From Halomonas organivorans (GTDB taxonomy: Bacteria; Pseudomonadota; Gammaproteobacteria; Pseudomonadales; Halomonadaceae), in assembly GCF_014192055.1 (NCBI RefSeq), contig NZ_JACHXM010000032.1, positions 1 to 39,670 of the forward strand: a stretch of 39,670 nucleotides of DNA. The letters run 5' to 3'. Below the pieces are notes generated by a model, which saw only the letters and a program-made list of their open reading frames with translations, searched no databases and had not been told where the DNA came from. The translations under genes were made by a program, and so were the position numbers. Of the stretch, positions 16,616 through 25,140 are shown in pieces (within the stretch, counting starts at the first letter, position 1; the number at the start of each line of letters is the position of its first letter).

Positions 16616-16825
16616 ATGCCGATCGTCAATATCCAACTGATCGAAGGCCGCAGCGCCGAGCAGAAGGAAGCGCTGATCGAGAAGGTCACGGCCGCCTGCG
16701 TCGACAGCATCGACTGCACGCCAGAGAGCGTACGCGTCGTGCTCTCCGACGTGGCGATCCAGGACTTCGGCCTGTGCGGCGAATCGGTCGCCAAGCGCCG
16801 CGCCGCCAAGGAAACCGCGTCCTGA
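16616..16825 (+). CDS. 4-oxalocrotonate tautomerase-family enzyme
   Basis: 69 aa, in the 4-OT range (about 60-77). Removal of Met leaves Pro1, the catalytic base of this superfamily: MPIVNIQLIEGRSAEQKEAL. The start must therefore be ATG 16616, with GAGGA 7 nt upstream; ATG 16610 would be too close to the Shine-Dalgarno and bury the proline. 'SVRVVLSDV' matches the strand that in 4-OT carries the substrate-binding arginine. The C terminus is slightly extended (ESVAKRRAAKETAS). No aromatic-degradation genes are nearby, so the substrate is unknown. Monocistronic, with its own promoter and operator. Confidence 0.9.
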   Translation: MPIVNIQLIEGRSAEQKEALIEKVTAACVDSIDCTPESVRVVLSDVAIQDFGLCGESVAKRRAAKETAS

Positions 16826-16841
16826 CCCACTCCAGGCAAGA

Positions 16842-16875
16842 GGGGGCATGCGGGCTCGCGCCACCGCCTGCCCCC
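16842..16875. terminator. Hairpin between convergent tautomerase and LysR genes
   Basis: GGGGGCA (16842-16848) pairs with TGCCCCC (16869-16875), extended inward by GCGG (16850-16853) with CCGC (16864-16867) after one mismatch, with a 10-nt loop. It follows the tautomerase stop by 16 bp. No T-run. The rest of the convergent gap (16876-17051) shows no gene or clear signal. Confidence 0.45.
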
Positions 16876-17051
16876 GGCCGATAATGAACCGACCGCCCCG
16901 CCACCCCACGCTTCTCCGCCACTTTCCCCAGCCGCGCCGCACGGAACAGGGAAGCCCCAGGCGCCTCGACTCACGCCACCGGCATACGCCTCACGACCGC
17001 CCCGATGACGACACGGGAAGCCCCTCCACTCGGGCAAGGTGCCTGGACGCC

Positions 17052-17933
17052 TCACGCCGAGCGACAGACCATACGACATAGCGCGTCGATCGGCTTCGAG
17101 TCGGCGCCCTTGCGCCAGGCCAGCATCAGCTGCGAGGAAATCGGCAGATCGTCCAGCTCATAGGCGACCAGGTCGTTCTCTCCCCGCGCCATGATGCTCG
17201 GCATGATGGCATACCCCATCCCCGCGGCCACCAGGCTACGAATGGTGATGTCGTCATGACACTCCTGGACGGTATTGGGCACGATGCCGGCTTGATGGAA
17301 GCAGCGATCGACCCTGTCGTAGCTGCCCGGGGTCGAATCGCGGCTGAAGCGAATGAAGGGCGCGTCGGCAAAGGCGCGTAACTCGGTCGGCAGCGACTCG
17401 GTAAGAGGATGACGCCGGCTGGCAACGATGGCCATGCGATAACGGGCAATCGGCAAGTAGGCTAACCGGGGGTCATCTTCCCGCTCGGTGAACAGAATGC
17501 CCGCATCGATCTCCCCCTCGACAATGGCTCGCGCCTGCGGGCCCGAGAGCATCGATTCCAGAGCCAACCGAATGCTCGGGTGCTCTGCACGGAAACGGCT
17601 GATCAGGTTCGAGATGCTCGGAATGCAGGAATGAATGGTGGTGATACCGATCGACAGGGCATCGCTATAGCCATCGGAGATGGCGCGGGCTTTCTTGGCC
17701 ACGCTATCCAGCTCGGCCATCAGCCTGCGGCCATGATCATAGAGAAACTGACCCGCATGGGTCAGCGACACACCCTTGCGATCACGCTCGAGCAGCCGGG
17801 CGCCCACCTGCTCCTCCAGCAGGCGTATCTGGCGAGTCAATGCAGGCTGGGCGACGGGTATCCTCCCGGCGGCTCGCGTGATGGAGCCCGCCTCTACCAC
17901 GGCCAGGAAATACTTCAGTTTCTTGGTATCCAT
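17052..17933 (-). CDS. LysR-family transcriptional regulator
   Basis: 293 aa, a standard LTTR. The winged HTH is at residues 1-60 ('MDTKKLKYFLAVVEAGSITR', 'PALTRQIRLLEEQVGARLLE'), with a helical linker and an inducer-binding domain from about residue 90 ('LSIGITTIHSCIPSISNLIS'). The late 'SLVAAGMGYAIMPS' motif is typical of the effector domain. It is divergent from the M20 / carrier / epimerase genes, the classic position for a LysR activator of a catabolic operon, so its inducer is probably the substrate of that cassette. The ligand cannot be named from sequence. Confidence 0.93.
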   Translation of the reverse strand: MDTKKLKYFLAVVEAGSITRAAGRIPVAQPALTRQIRLLEEQVGARLLERDRKGVSLTHAGQFLYDHGRRLMAELDSVAKKARAISDGYSDALSIGITTIHSCIPSISNLISRFRAEHPSIRLALESMLSGPQARAIVEGEIDAGILFTEREDDPRLAYLPIARYRMAIVASRRHPLTESLPTELRAFADAPFIRFSRDSTPGSYDRVDRCFHQAGIVPNTVQECHDDITIRSLVAAGMGYAIMPSIMARGENDLVAYELDDLPISSQLMLAWRKGADSKPIDALCRMVCRSA

Positions 17934-18255
17934 TGAGCTGCCTCACCCCTCGAATCGAGCAGCATATCAAAAAAGCATGACCGCATAGGAAAGAAGTATT
18001 TTTTCTCGCCTACCTACCTGAACATACTGAAAAAAACTTGCCGAACAGGCGCCGATGTCGGACGTCTCGGCCGCCGGACGATGCGCTCCCCTCTTCATGA
18101 GCCAATGCCCTTTTCATGCCACTACCTCGCCCGGAAGACAAGGGTACGGAAGCGTCGAGCGAGCGACTGCGATGAGCGGTGGCGACGTGCATGAAGGCTA
18201 GAAAGACCGGGCCCATCGTGAGCACGAGACACGAGAACAAGCACAGGACAATGTG
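17934..18255. promoter_or_regulatory. Divergent control region between LysR and M20 genes
   Basis: 322 bp without a credible gene. The first 120 bp next to the LysR gene are AT-rich, unlike the surroundings. A 17-bp imperfect dyad, GAAAGAA-GTA-TTTTTTC (17989-18005, 6 of 7 pairs), is a candidate LysR binding site. AACATACTGAAAAAAAC at 18021-18037 looks like a further AT-rich half. No confident -35/-10 pair was identified on either strand. Confidence 0.4.
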
Positions 18256-19416
18256 ATGCAAGAACATGATGTAGACCGAATGATTGCCTTCCGGCAAGAG
18301 CTCCACCGACACCCCGAGCTTTCCTGCGAGGAGCGGCAGACCGCACGCCGTATCGCGAGCATGCTGCGTGAACTCGGCGTCGACGAGGTCCATGAAGCCA
18401 TCGGCGGTCATGGCATCGTGGCCGTCATCGACGGCCAGCAGCCAGGAGCGAGCGTCGCCCTGAGGGCCGACATCGATGCCCTGCCCCTCCAGGAGGCCAC
18501 CGGACTGGCCCATGGTTCGACCCATGCCAATGTCATGCATGCCTGCGGCCATGACGGCCATACTGCCATGCTGATGGGCGCAGCCCTTGAGCTGGTACAG
18601 TCACGCCCGCCCCGAGGCCGTGTGGTGCTTATCTTCCAGCCAGCGGAGGAACTCGGCACCGGTGCCCCCGCCATGCTGGAAGACGGGCTCCTCGAGCGCT
18701 TTCCCGTGCAGGCGGTCTTCGGCCTTCACAACTGGCCGGGCGTAGAGGCAGGCGCCTTCGTCATTCACGATGTGCCGCACATGGCTTCCAGCGATGACTT
18801 CGACGTGTGCTTCCACTCAGAGGGTGGCCATGGCGCCATGCCACACCTGACCACCGACCCGGTCGTCGCCGCCGGGCTGTTCGTCACCGCCATCCAACAG
18901 ATCGTCAGCCGCAACGTCGACCCCGAGGATATTGCCGTGGTCAGCCTCGGCAGCCTGCAGAGCGGGCATGCCAGCAACATCATTCCCGCCACGGCGCGTC
19001 TGAAGGGCACGGCCCGCTGCTTCAAGCCCGGTGTCCGCCACCGGCTCGAAAGGCGGATTCGCGAGATCGCAGAGGGCATCGCCCGGGCCAGCGGCTGCGA
19101 CGTGACGCTGGACTATGTGCCCTCGACCCCCGCGGTGGTCAACGATGCCGACTGCGCCAGGCTATGCCGGGAGGTCGTCGAGACGCACTGGGGACGCGAC
19201 CGGCTGGTCGCGCACCCCATCAGCATGGGCGCCGATGACATGGGCTTCCTGCTCGAGGCGGTGCCCGGCGCCTACGGCTGGATCGGCAACGGCAAGGGCG
19301 ACACGGCTCCCGCCCTGCATCAGCCGGACTACGACTTCAACGACGACATTCTCGCCCGCGGCAGCGACTTTCTCGCCGGCGTGGCCCGGCGCTTCCTGGA
19401 TGAGCGTCACCAATAA
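18256..19416 (+). CDS. M20-family amidohydrolase (M20D type)
   Basis: 386 aa from ATG 18256, which has AGGA 7 nt upstream; an adjacent in-frame GTG at 18253 is the alternative. It belongs to the hippurate hydrolase / N-acyl-amino-acid amidohydrolase group of zinc or manganese hydrolases. The metal motif HACGHDGH has its Cys at residue 97. Also seen are 'LIFQPAEELGTGAPAML' with the acid pair, FGLHNWPG with a metal histidine, and 'PISMGADDMGFL' near the C terminus. No signal peptide, so it acts in the cytosol. Followed after 38 bp by a carrier and then an epimerase, so it probably removes an acyl group or splits a small peptide-like compound brought in by that carrier. The exact substrate is unknown. 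Confidence 0.92.
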   Translation: MQEHDVDRMIAFRQELHRHPELSCEERQTARRIASMLRELGVDEVHEAIGGHGIVAVIDGQQPGASVALRADIDALPLQEATGLAHGSTHANVMHACGHDGHTAMLMGAALELVQSRPPRGRVVLIFQPAEELGTGAPAMLEDGLLERFPVQAVFGLHNWPGVEAGAFVIHDVPHMASSDDFDVCFHSEGGHGAMPHLTTDPVVAAGLFVTAIQQIVSRNVDPEDIAVVSLGSLQSGHASNIIPATARLKGTARCFKPGVRHRLERRIREIAEGIARASGCDVTLDYVPSTPAVVNDADCARLCREVVETHWGRDRLVAHPISMGADDMGFLLEAVPGAYGWIGNGKGDTAPALHQPDYDFNDDILARGSDFLAGVARRFLDERHQ

Positions 19417-19454
19417 CCCACCAACATAACCACCACTCGACACCGAGGCCTGGC

Positions 19455-20879
19455 ATGAGCGATCTCGAAAGAACAACGACACTCGAGGCGGCACCCCGGC
19501 GGACCATGACGTTTCCGCACATCTTCGTGGTGCTGTTCACCTTCATCTGCATCGCCGCGCTTTCGACCTACCTGGTCGATGCGGGCAGCTACGAGCGCAC
19601 CACCACCGACCAGGGGCAGACCGTGGTCGTACCGGGCAGCTACGCCCTGGTGGAAACCGACAAGGCCGACTGGCTGACGCCGTTCATGGCGGTATTCGAG
19701 GGCATGCGCGAGGGCAGCAGCATCATCTTCTTCATCTTCATCTCCGGCGGGGCCTTCGGCGTGCTCAAGGCCACCGGCGTGCTGCAGACGCTGGTGGCCA
19801 GCGTCAGCCAGGCGCTGTCGGGGCGTGATATCGTCCTGATCCCCTTGCTGATGCTGCTGTTTGCCGCCGGCGGCGCCACCTTCGGCCTGGCCGAGGAAAC
19901 GATTGCCTTCATCATCATTCTGGCCCCGATGCTGCGCCTGCTGGGCTACGATTCCATCACCGCAGCCGCCGTGCCCCTGGTCGGGGCCGGAGCCGGCTTT
20001 TCGGCCGCCTTCATGAACCCCTTCACCGTCGGCGTGGCCCAGGATATCGCCCAGCTGCCGATCTTCTCCGGCATGACGCTGCGCGCCTGCTACTGGACCG
20101 TCTTCGTCGGCGTCAGCATCGCCTTCGTGACGCGCTATGCGGCCAGGGTCAAGGCCCGCCCCGAGCACAGTCCGGTCTACCGCAGCGACCGCCGCCAGTT
20201 CGGCCACTCCGAACCATTGCCGGGAAGCCAACGACTGAGCCTGTCGGACAAGCTGGTGCTGACGGCTTTCGTCGGCGCGATCGTCGCCATCGCCTACGGG
20301 GTCATCCGCCACGGCTGGTACATCGGCGAGATGTCGGGCGTCTTCCTGCTGATGGGCATTCTGGTCGGCGCGCTGGCGCGCATGGGACCCAACGAGATTG
20401 CCGAGCACTTCGTCAGCGGCATCAAGGAGATTGCCATGGGCGCCCTGGTGGTGGGCTTCGCCTACGGCATCCTGATCGTGCTCAAGGATGGCAGCATCCT
20501 GGATACCATCCTGCACCGACTGGAAGCACTGCTGGGCGACATGCCAGCGGTGTTGACCGCCATCAGCATGTTCGTCGTGCAACTGCTGCTGAACTTCCTG
20601 GTGCCCTCGGGCAGCGGGCAGGCGGCTCTGACCATGCCGCTCATGGTACCGCTGGCCGACCTGGTGGGCGTGACTCGCCAGACCGCGGTGCTTGCCTTCC
20701 AGCTTGGCGATGGCATCTCCAACATCATCACCCCCACTTCCGGCTACTTCATGGCAGGCCTGGCCGTGGCCGGCGTGTCGTGGAGCAAATGGATCAAGTG
20801 GATACTTCCTCTCCTGTGCCTCCAACTGCTGCTGGCCTGCGGCATGGTCACCCTGGCCCATCTCCTCTCCTGGTCTTGA
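19455..20879 (+). CDS. YfcC/DcuC-superfamily membrane carrier
   Basis: 474 aa with about 12 hydrophobic helices, beginning 'TFPHIFVVLFTFICIAALST' and including 'SSIIFFIFISGGAFGVLKAT' and the 'LLMLLFAAGGATFGLAEETI' signature of the YfcC family. The conserved late motif 'LNFLVPSGSGQAALTMPLMV', followed by FQLGDGISNIITPTSGY, is typical. Family members are annotated as basic amino acid antiporters, peptide or C4-dicarboxylate carriers, but few are characterised. The position between an M20 amidohydrolase and an epimerase suggests uptake of an N-acyl amino acid or a dipeptide. Gaps of 38 bp before and 13 bp after support an operon. Confidence 0.88.
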   Translation: MSDLERTTTLEAAPRRTMTFPHIFVVLFTFICIAALSTYLVDAGSYERTTTDQGQTVVVPGSYALVETDKADWLTPFMAVFEGMREGSSIIFFIFISGGAFGVLKATGVLQTLVASVSQALSGRDIVLIPLLMLLFAAGGATFGLAEETIAFIIILAPMLRLLGYDSITAAAVPLVGAGAGFSAAFMNPFTVGVAQDIAQLPIFSGMTLRACYWTVFVGVSIAFVTRYAARVKARPEHSPVYRSDRRQFGHSEPLPGSQRLSLSDKLVLTAFVGAIVAIAYGVIRHGWYIGEMSGVFLLMGILVGALARMGPNEIAEHFVSGIKEIAMGALVVGFAYGILIVLKDGSILDTILHRLEALLGDMPAVLTAISMFVVQLLLNFLVPSGSGQAALTMPLMVPLADLVGVTRQTAVLAFQLGDGISNIITPTSGYFMAGLAVAGVSWSKWIKWILPLLCLQLLLACGMVTLAHLLSWS

Positions 20880-20892
20880 AAGGAATCTTCCC

Positions 20893-21999
20893 ATGACGAT
20901 CAAGCGCATCACCCTGCATGGCATCCGCCTGCCGCTCAAACGCCCCTTCAAGATTGCCTACGACACCTATGAGGACATCGAGAGCCTGGTGATCGGCATC
21001 GAGTCGACCAGCGGCCACACCGGCTGGGGCGAGGCCGTGGTCGACCAGCACGTCTCCGGGGAAACCTGGCAATCGGCGCGCCGCATCATCGCCGATGAGC
21101 TGGCCCCCCTGCTGATCGGCAAACCCGCCGAAGACATCGGCGCCTTTCACCGTGCCGCCGAAGCACGCGTCCGCCACAATCCCTCAGCCAAGGCAGCGCT
21201 GGACATCGCCCTCCACGACCTGCTGGCCCGGCAGTGTCGACGGCCGCTGCATGCGCTGCTCGGCGGGCGCTGCCACGAGCGACTCGAGCTGCCCTGCGTG
21301 ATCAGCATGCTGTCGCCCGAGGAGATGGCACGCCAGGCCGACGACGCCTGCCGGCAAGGCTACCGCTCGATCAAGATCAAGCTGGGCGACACCCCGGAAG
21401 CCGACATCGAGCGCATCGCCAGGGTACGGGAAGCCCTGGCGCCCGGCGTGGCCCTGAGGGTGGATGCCAACCAGGGCTGGAGCGCCAAGCAGGCGCTGCA
21501 GGTGATTCGCCACGCCGAGCCCTACGGCGTGGAATGGTTCGAGCAGCCGGTATTCATCGAGAGTCTCGAGTCCCTGGCCCGGGTCAGCCACGCCACGGAG
21601 GCGGTGATCATGGCCGACGAACCGATTCACGGACTACGCGACATGCTTCGGGTCATCCGCCTCGAGGCGGCCGACATGGTCAACATCAAGCTGATGAAGT
21701 CCGCCGGCCTGCATGAGGCCCGCACCATGGCCGAACTGGGCATGGCGGCCGACATTCCCTGCCAGGTGGGCTCGATGGTGGAGTCTTCCATCGCCACCCT
21801 GGCCGGTGCCCATCTGGCCATCGCCCATCCCAACATCGTCGCCAATGACCTGGTCGGCCCGGCGATGCTCGCGAGTGACGTGGCCGAGATGCCCGGCGAC
21901 GACACGCACATTGCGCTCGACGAGTCGGCGGGGCTCGGTATCGACATCGACCGCGACCGCGTGCGCGAGCTCAGCGCCTTCGAGGACGACATCGACTGA
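20893..21999 (+). CDS. Enolase-superfamily epimerase/racemase (MLE subgroup)
   Basis: 368 aa. All catalytic residues of the muconate-lactonizing-enzyme subgroup are visible: KxK at K161/K163 (SIKIKLG), metal ligands D191 (RVDANQGW), E217 (WFEQP) and D242 (MADEP), and the opposing base K266 (VNIKLMK). This two-lysine set catalyses 1,1-proton transfer. Members include L-Ala-D/L-Glu (dipeptide) epimerase and N-succinylamino-acid racemase. In dipeptide epimerases a DxD motif near strand 8 binds the substrate amino group. Here the aligned stretch reads NDLVGPAML, keeping D319 but with V321 in place of the second Asp, so canonical dipeptide specificity is doubtful. ATG 20893 is chosen at 13 bp from the carrier stop with AGGAA upstream; the open frame before it overlaps the carrier. 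Confidence 0.88.
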   Translation: MTIKRITLHGIRLPLKRPFKIAYDTYEDIESLVIGIESTSGHTGWGEAVVDQHVSGETWQSARRIIADELAPLLIGKPAEDIGAFHRAAEARVRHNPSAKAALDIALHDLLARQCRRPLHALLGGRCHERLELPCVISMLSPEEMARQADDACRQGYRSIKIKLGDTPEADIERIARVREALAPGVALRVDANQGWSAKQALQVIRHAEPYGVEWFEQPVFIESLESLARVSHATEAVIMADEPIHGLRDMLRVIRLEAADMVNIKLMKSAGLHEARTMAELGMAADIPCQVGSMVESSIATLAGAHLAIAHPNIVANDLVGPAMLASDVAEMPGDDTHIALDESAGLGIDIDRDRVRELSAFEDDID

Positions 22000-22114
22000 C
22001 GTCGTGGGCGAAGGTCTTGCCGCTGGAAGAGCCCGCCGCAAGCAGACACGCGAAGCGGGCTCACGCGATGCCGCTCGCGCCACAGCAATGCAGAAATCGC
22101 TGGGCAACACCCAT

Positions 22115-22146
22115 AAAAAAGCCGGCCGCGGCGAGCCGCGGCCGGC
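22115..22146 (-). terminator. Rho-independent terminator of the aldehyde dehydrogenase operon
   Basis: A perfect 12-bp GC-only stem (22121-22132 with 22135-22146) and a GA loop are followed on the minus strand by six T residues (22120-22115). It lies 48 bp past the aldehyde dehydrogenase stop. The flanking space from 22000 to 22114 shows only a weak AGCCCGC...GCGGGCT dyad (22030-22061), perhaps ending the epimerase operon. Confidence 0.9.
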
Positions 22147-22193
22147 AAGTCGAGGGGAACCTTCCCCATCAGTGCTCGAGTCGCTGGCGCCCT

Positions 22194-23699
22194 TCAGGGC
22201 GCCAGGGTCATCCATACGCTCTTGAGATCGGAATACTCCTCCAGCGAGTGATGCGACTTGTCGCGGCCGTTGCCTGACTGCTTGACGCCGCCGAAGGGCA
22301 CCGTCTGGTCCATGTCCGCCCAGTTGTTGACGAACACCTGCCCCGAGCGCAGTCGGCGCGTGACGCGCATGATGCGGTCGATGTCCTGGCTCCACAGCCC
22401 CGCCGCCAAGCCGTAGTCGCTGTCGTTGGCCAGCCGCACCGCCTCGTCCTCGCTGTCGAAGCCGAACACCGACAGCACCGGGCCGAAGATCTCCTCGCGG
22501 CCGATGGCCATGGCGTCGGTGACGCCGTCGAACACCGTCGGCGGAATAAACAGCCCGGGACCGTCCAGCGCCTTTCCACCTGAACGCAGGGTCGCGCCCT
22601 CCTCCACGCCGCGGCGGATATAGTCGAGCACCCGCTCGTACTGGGCCTGATCGACCATCGCGCCCATGAAGCTGTTCGGGTCCAGCGGGTCGCCGGGCTG
22701 CATGCGTTCGGCGGCGGCCAGCACCTTGTCGACGAAGGCCTCGCGAATGCTGTTCTCGACCAGCAGCCGCGAGCCGGCGATACACACCTCGCCCTGGTTG
22801 TGGAAGATCGCCCCGGCGGCGTGCTCGGCGACCCTGTCGAGATCCTTGCAGTCGGCGAACACCAGGTTCGGGCTCTTGCCGCCGCACTCCAGGAACACCT
22901 TCTTGAGGTTCGACTGGCCGGCGTACTGCATCAGCTGCTTGCCGACCCCGGTGGAGCCGGTGAAGGCCAGGCAATCGACGTCCATCGACAGCGCCAGCGC
23001 CTTGCCCACGGTGTGGCCGAAGCCCGGCAGCACCTGGAACACACCGCGCGGCAGGCCGGCCTCGCGGGCCAGGCTGGCCAGGCGCAGCGCCGACAGCGGC
23101 GACTTCTCCGAGGGCTTGAGGATCACGCTGTTGCCGGCGGCCAGCGCCGGGGCGATCTTCCAGGCGGTCATCATCAGCGGGAAGTTCCACGGCACGATGG
23201 AGGCCACCACCCCCAGCGGCTCGCGCAGCACCAGGCCCAGGGCGTCGTTGCCGGTGGGCGCGACCTCGCCGTAGAGCTTGTCGATCGACTCGGCGTGGTG
23301 GCGCAGGCAGCCGATGGCGCCGGCCATGTCGCCCAGCGAACTGCCCACCGGCTTGCCCATGTCCAGGGTGTCGAGCAGCGCCAGCTCGTGCTGGTGGGCC
23401 TCCATCAGCTCGGCGAGGCGCAGCAGCACGGCCTTGCGCTGGCCCGGGGCCCGGCGCGACCACTCGCCGCCCTCGAAGGCGCGCCGGGCGGCCGCCACCG
23501 CCGCCTCGGCGTCGGCGACGTCGCAGCTCGCCACCTCGGCGAGCGTCTCGCCGGTGGCCGGATTGATCGTGGTCAGGGTCGCGCCGTCGGCAGCGTCGAC
23601 GAAGGCGTCGTCGATATAGGCGCGGGTCTCGAGGCCTTGCTCGACCAGCGAGGCGGCCAGCGCCTGCCAGTCGGCGCGGGTCGTCGGGGCGGGGCTCAT
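22194..23699 (-). CDS. puuC: Gamma-glutamyl-aminobutyraldehyde dehydrogenase-like ALDH (PuuC/KauB type)
   Basis: 501 aa. NAD(P)-dependent aldehyde dehydrogenase with the Rossmann motif 'FTGSTGVGKQLM', the general base in LECGGKSPN and catalytic C306 in NQGEVCIAG. The 'ESIDKLYGEVAPTGNDALGL' stretch and the 'SHHSLEEYSDLKSVWMTL' end are characteristic of the PuuC/KauB/AldB-like group, which oxidises gamma-glutamyl-aminobutyraldehyde, 3-aminopropanal and related aldehydes in polyamine and GABA breakdown. The frame is open upstream inside the aminotransferase gene, but ATG 23699 gives the family N terminus and overlaps the preceding stop as ATGA. Last gene of the minus-strand operon, ended by a strong terminator. 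Confidence 0.92.
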   Translation of the reverse strand: MSPAPTTRADWQALAASLVEQGLETRAYIDDAFVDAADGATLTTINPATGETLAEVASCDVADAEAAVAAARRAFEGGEWSRRAPGQRKAVLLRLAELMEAHQHELALLDTLDMGKPVGSSLGDMAGAIGCLRHHAESIDKLYGEVAPTGNDALGLVLREPLGVVASIVPWNFPLMMTAWKIAPALAAGNSVILKPSEKSPLSALRLASLAREAGLPRGVFQVLPGFGHTVGKALALSMDVDCLAFTGSTGVGKQLMQYAGQSNLKKVFLECGGKSPNLVFADCKDLDRVAEHAAGAIFHNQGEVCIAGSRLLVENSIREAFVDKVLAAAERMQPGDPLDPNSFMGAMVDQAQYERVLDYIRRGVEEGATLRSGGKALDGPGLFIPPTVFDGVTDAMAIGREEIFGPVLSVFGFDSEDEAVRLANDSDYGLAAGLWSQDIDRIMRVTRRLRSGQVFVNNWADMDQTVPFGGVKQSGNGRDKSHHSLEEYSDLKSVWMTLAP

Positions 23700-25099
23700 G
23701 CGCGAATCTCCTCTCGTGGGGCGGTGCCGGTCACCACATGCTCGGACAGGCGCCGTGCGGTCTCGTCGAGCGCCTGGCGGGCCAGGCGCACCAGCTCGTC
23801 GATCTCTTCGTGGGTGATCACCAGGGGCGGAGAGATGATCATGGTATCGCCCACCGAGCGCATCACCAATCCGGCCTCGAAGCACAGGTCGCGGCACAGG
23901 TTGCCGGCGGACAGCGACTTGTCGAAGCGCGTGCCGGCGGCCTTGTCGGCGACCAGTTCCAGGGCGCCCATCAGACCCAGCGAGCGCGCCTCGCCGACGA
24001 TGGGATGCTCGGCAAGCTCCGCCCAGCGCCGGGCCAGGTAGGGCCCCAGGTCCTCGCGCACGCGATCCACCACGCCCTCGGCCTCGAGCAGCTCCAGGTT
24101 CCTGAGCGCCACGGCGGCACAGGTAGGATGCCCCGAGTAGGTGAAGCCGTGGAAGAACTCGCCGCCCTCGTCGATCAGGGTGTCGGCCACCCGGTCGCCG
24201 ACCAGCACGCCGCCGATCGGCAGATACCCCGACGAGAGACCCTTGGCGATCGGCATCAAGTCCGGCTCGAGGCTGAAGTGCTGGCTGCCGAACCACTCGC
24301 CGAGGCGGCCGAAGCCACAGATCACCTCATCGGCGACCAGCAGGATGTCGTACTTGGCCAGCACCTCTTTCACCGCCGGCCAGTAGCTTGCCGGAGGCAT
24401 GATGGCGCCGCCGGCGCCCTGCACTGGTTCGGCGATGAAGGCGGCGACGTTCTCCTCGCCGAGCTCGAGAATCTTGTCTTCCAGCGCCGCGGCGCACTGG
24501 CGGCCGAAGGCCTCCGGCGACAGCTCGCGCCCCCGCCCTTCACCAAACCAGTAGGGCTGCGCCACGTGGGCGATCTCGGGCACGCAGGGCCCACCCTGGT
24601 CATGCATGGGCGCCATGCCGCCGAGGCTCATGCCGGCCACGGTGGAACCGTGATAGCCGTTCTCGCGACCGATGATCCAGCGCTTGCCGGGACGGCCCTT
24701 GAGCGCCCAGTAGCGGCGCACCATGCGCAGTACCGTATCGTTGGCCTCGGAGCCCGAGCCGGTGAAGAAGACATGATTGACGTGTGCCGGGGCGAGCTCG
24801 CAGAGCTTCTCGGCCAGCTTGAGCGCCGGCGGATGGGTCGTCTTGAAGAAGGTGTTGTAGTAGGGCAGCTGCTCGAGCTGGGCCGTCGCCGCCTCCACCA
24901 GCTCCCGGCGGCCGTAGCCCAGGTTCACGCACCACAGCCCCGCCATGCCGTCGAGGATTCGATGCCCTTCGCTGTCATGGATGTAGACGCCCTCGGCGTG
25001 AGTAACGACGCGGCTGCCCTCCTCGCCCAGCGCCTTGAAGTCGGTGAACGGATGAAGGTGATGGGCACGGTCGCGGGCCTGGTATTGCGGTGTCTGCAT
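23696..25099 (-). CDS. Polyamine/omega-amino acid aminotransferase (SpuC-like, class III PLP)
   Basis: 467 aa class-III aminotransferase resembling Pseudomonas SpuC (putrescine:pyruvate aminotransferase). Visible: 'GVYIHDSEGHRILDGMAGLW' near residues 45-65, phosphate-binding FFTGSGSEANDT, 'FIAEPVQGAGGAIMPP', the PLP aspartate in 'LLVADEVICGFGRLG' and the Schiff-base lysine in MPIAKGLSSGYLPIGG. It moves the terminal amino group of a diamine, or of its gamma-glutamyl derivative, to a keto acid. ATG 25099 is preferred: AAGGAG lies upstream, and that Shine-Dalgarno would fall inside the coding sequence if the GTG at 25120 were used. Downstream it overlaps the ALDH gene; upstream, puuD is 41 bp away. 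The substrate assignment is inferred from context. Confidence 0.92.
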   Translation of the reverse strand: MQTPQYQARDRAHHLHPFTDFKALGEEGSRVVTHAEGVYIHDSEGHRILDGMAGLWCVNLGYGRRELVEAATAQLEQLPYYNTFFKTTHPPALKLAEKLCELAPAHVNHVFFTGSGSEANDTVLRMVRRYWALKGRPGKRWIIGRENGYHGSTVAGMSLGGMAPMHDQGGPCVPEIAHVAQPYWFGEGRGRELSPEAFGRQCAAALEDKILELGEENVAAFIAEPVQGAGGAIMPPASYWPAVKEVLAKYDILLVADEVICGFGRLGEWFGSQHFSLEPDLMPIAKGLSSGYLPIGGVLVGDRVADTLIDEGGEFFHGFTYSGHPTCAAVALRNLELLEAEGVVDRVREDLGPYLARRWAELAEHPIVGEARSLGLMGALELVADKAAGTRFDKSLSAGNLCRDLCFEAGLVMRSVGDTMIISPPLVITHEEIDELVRLARQALDETARRLSEHVVTGTAPREEIRA

Positions 25100-25140
25100 G
25101 ATGATTCTCCTTGATGACACGCCAGTCGGGGCGCGGCCGA

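Noticed and set aside
19407..20951. A 514-codon minus-strand frame opposite the YfcC-type carrier
   Set aside because: Very rich in His, Gln, Asp and Gly, the usual antisense image of membrane-protein codons.
22194..24296. A 700-aa fused form of the aldehyde dehydrogenase
   Set aside because: The extra 199 N-terminal residues are out-of-frame aminotransferase DNA; the family N terminus and an ATGA overlap fix the start at 23699.
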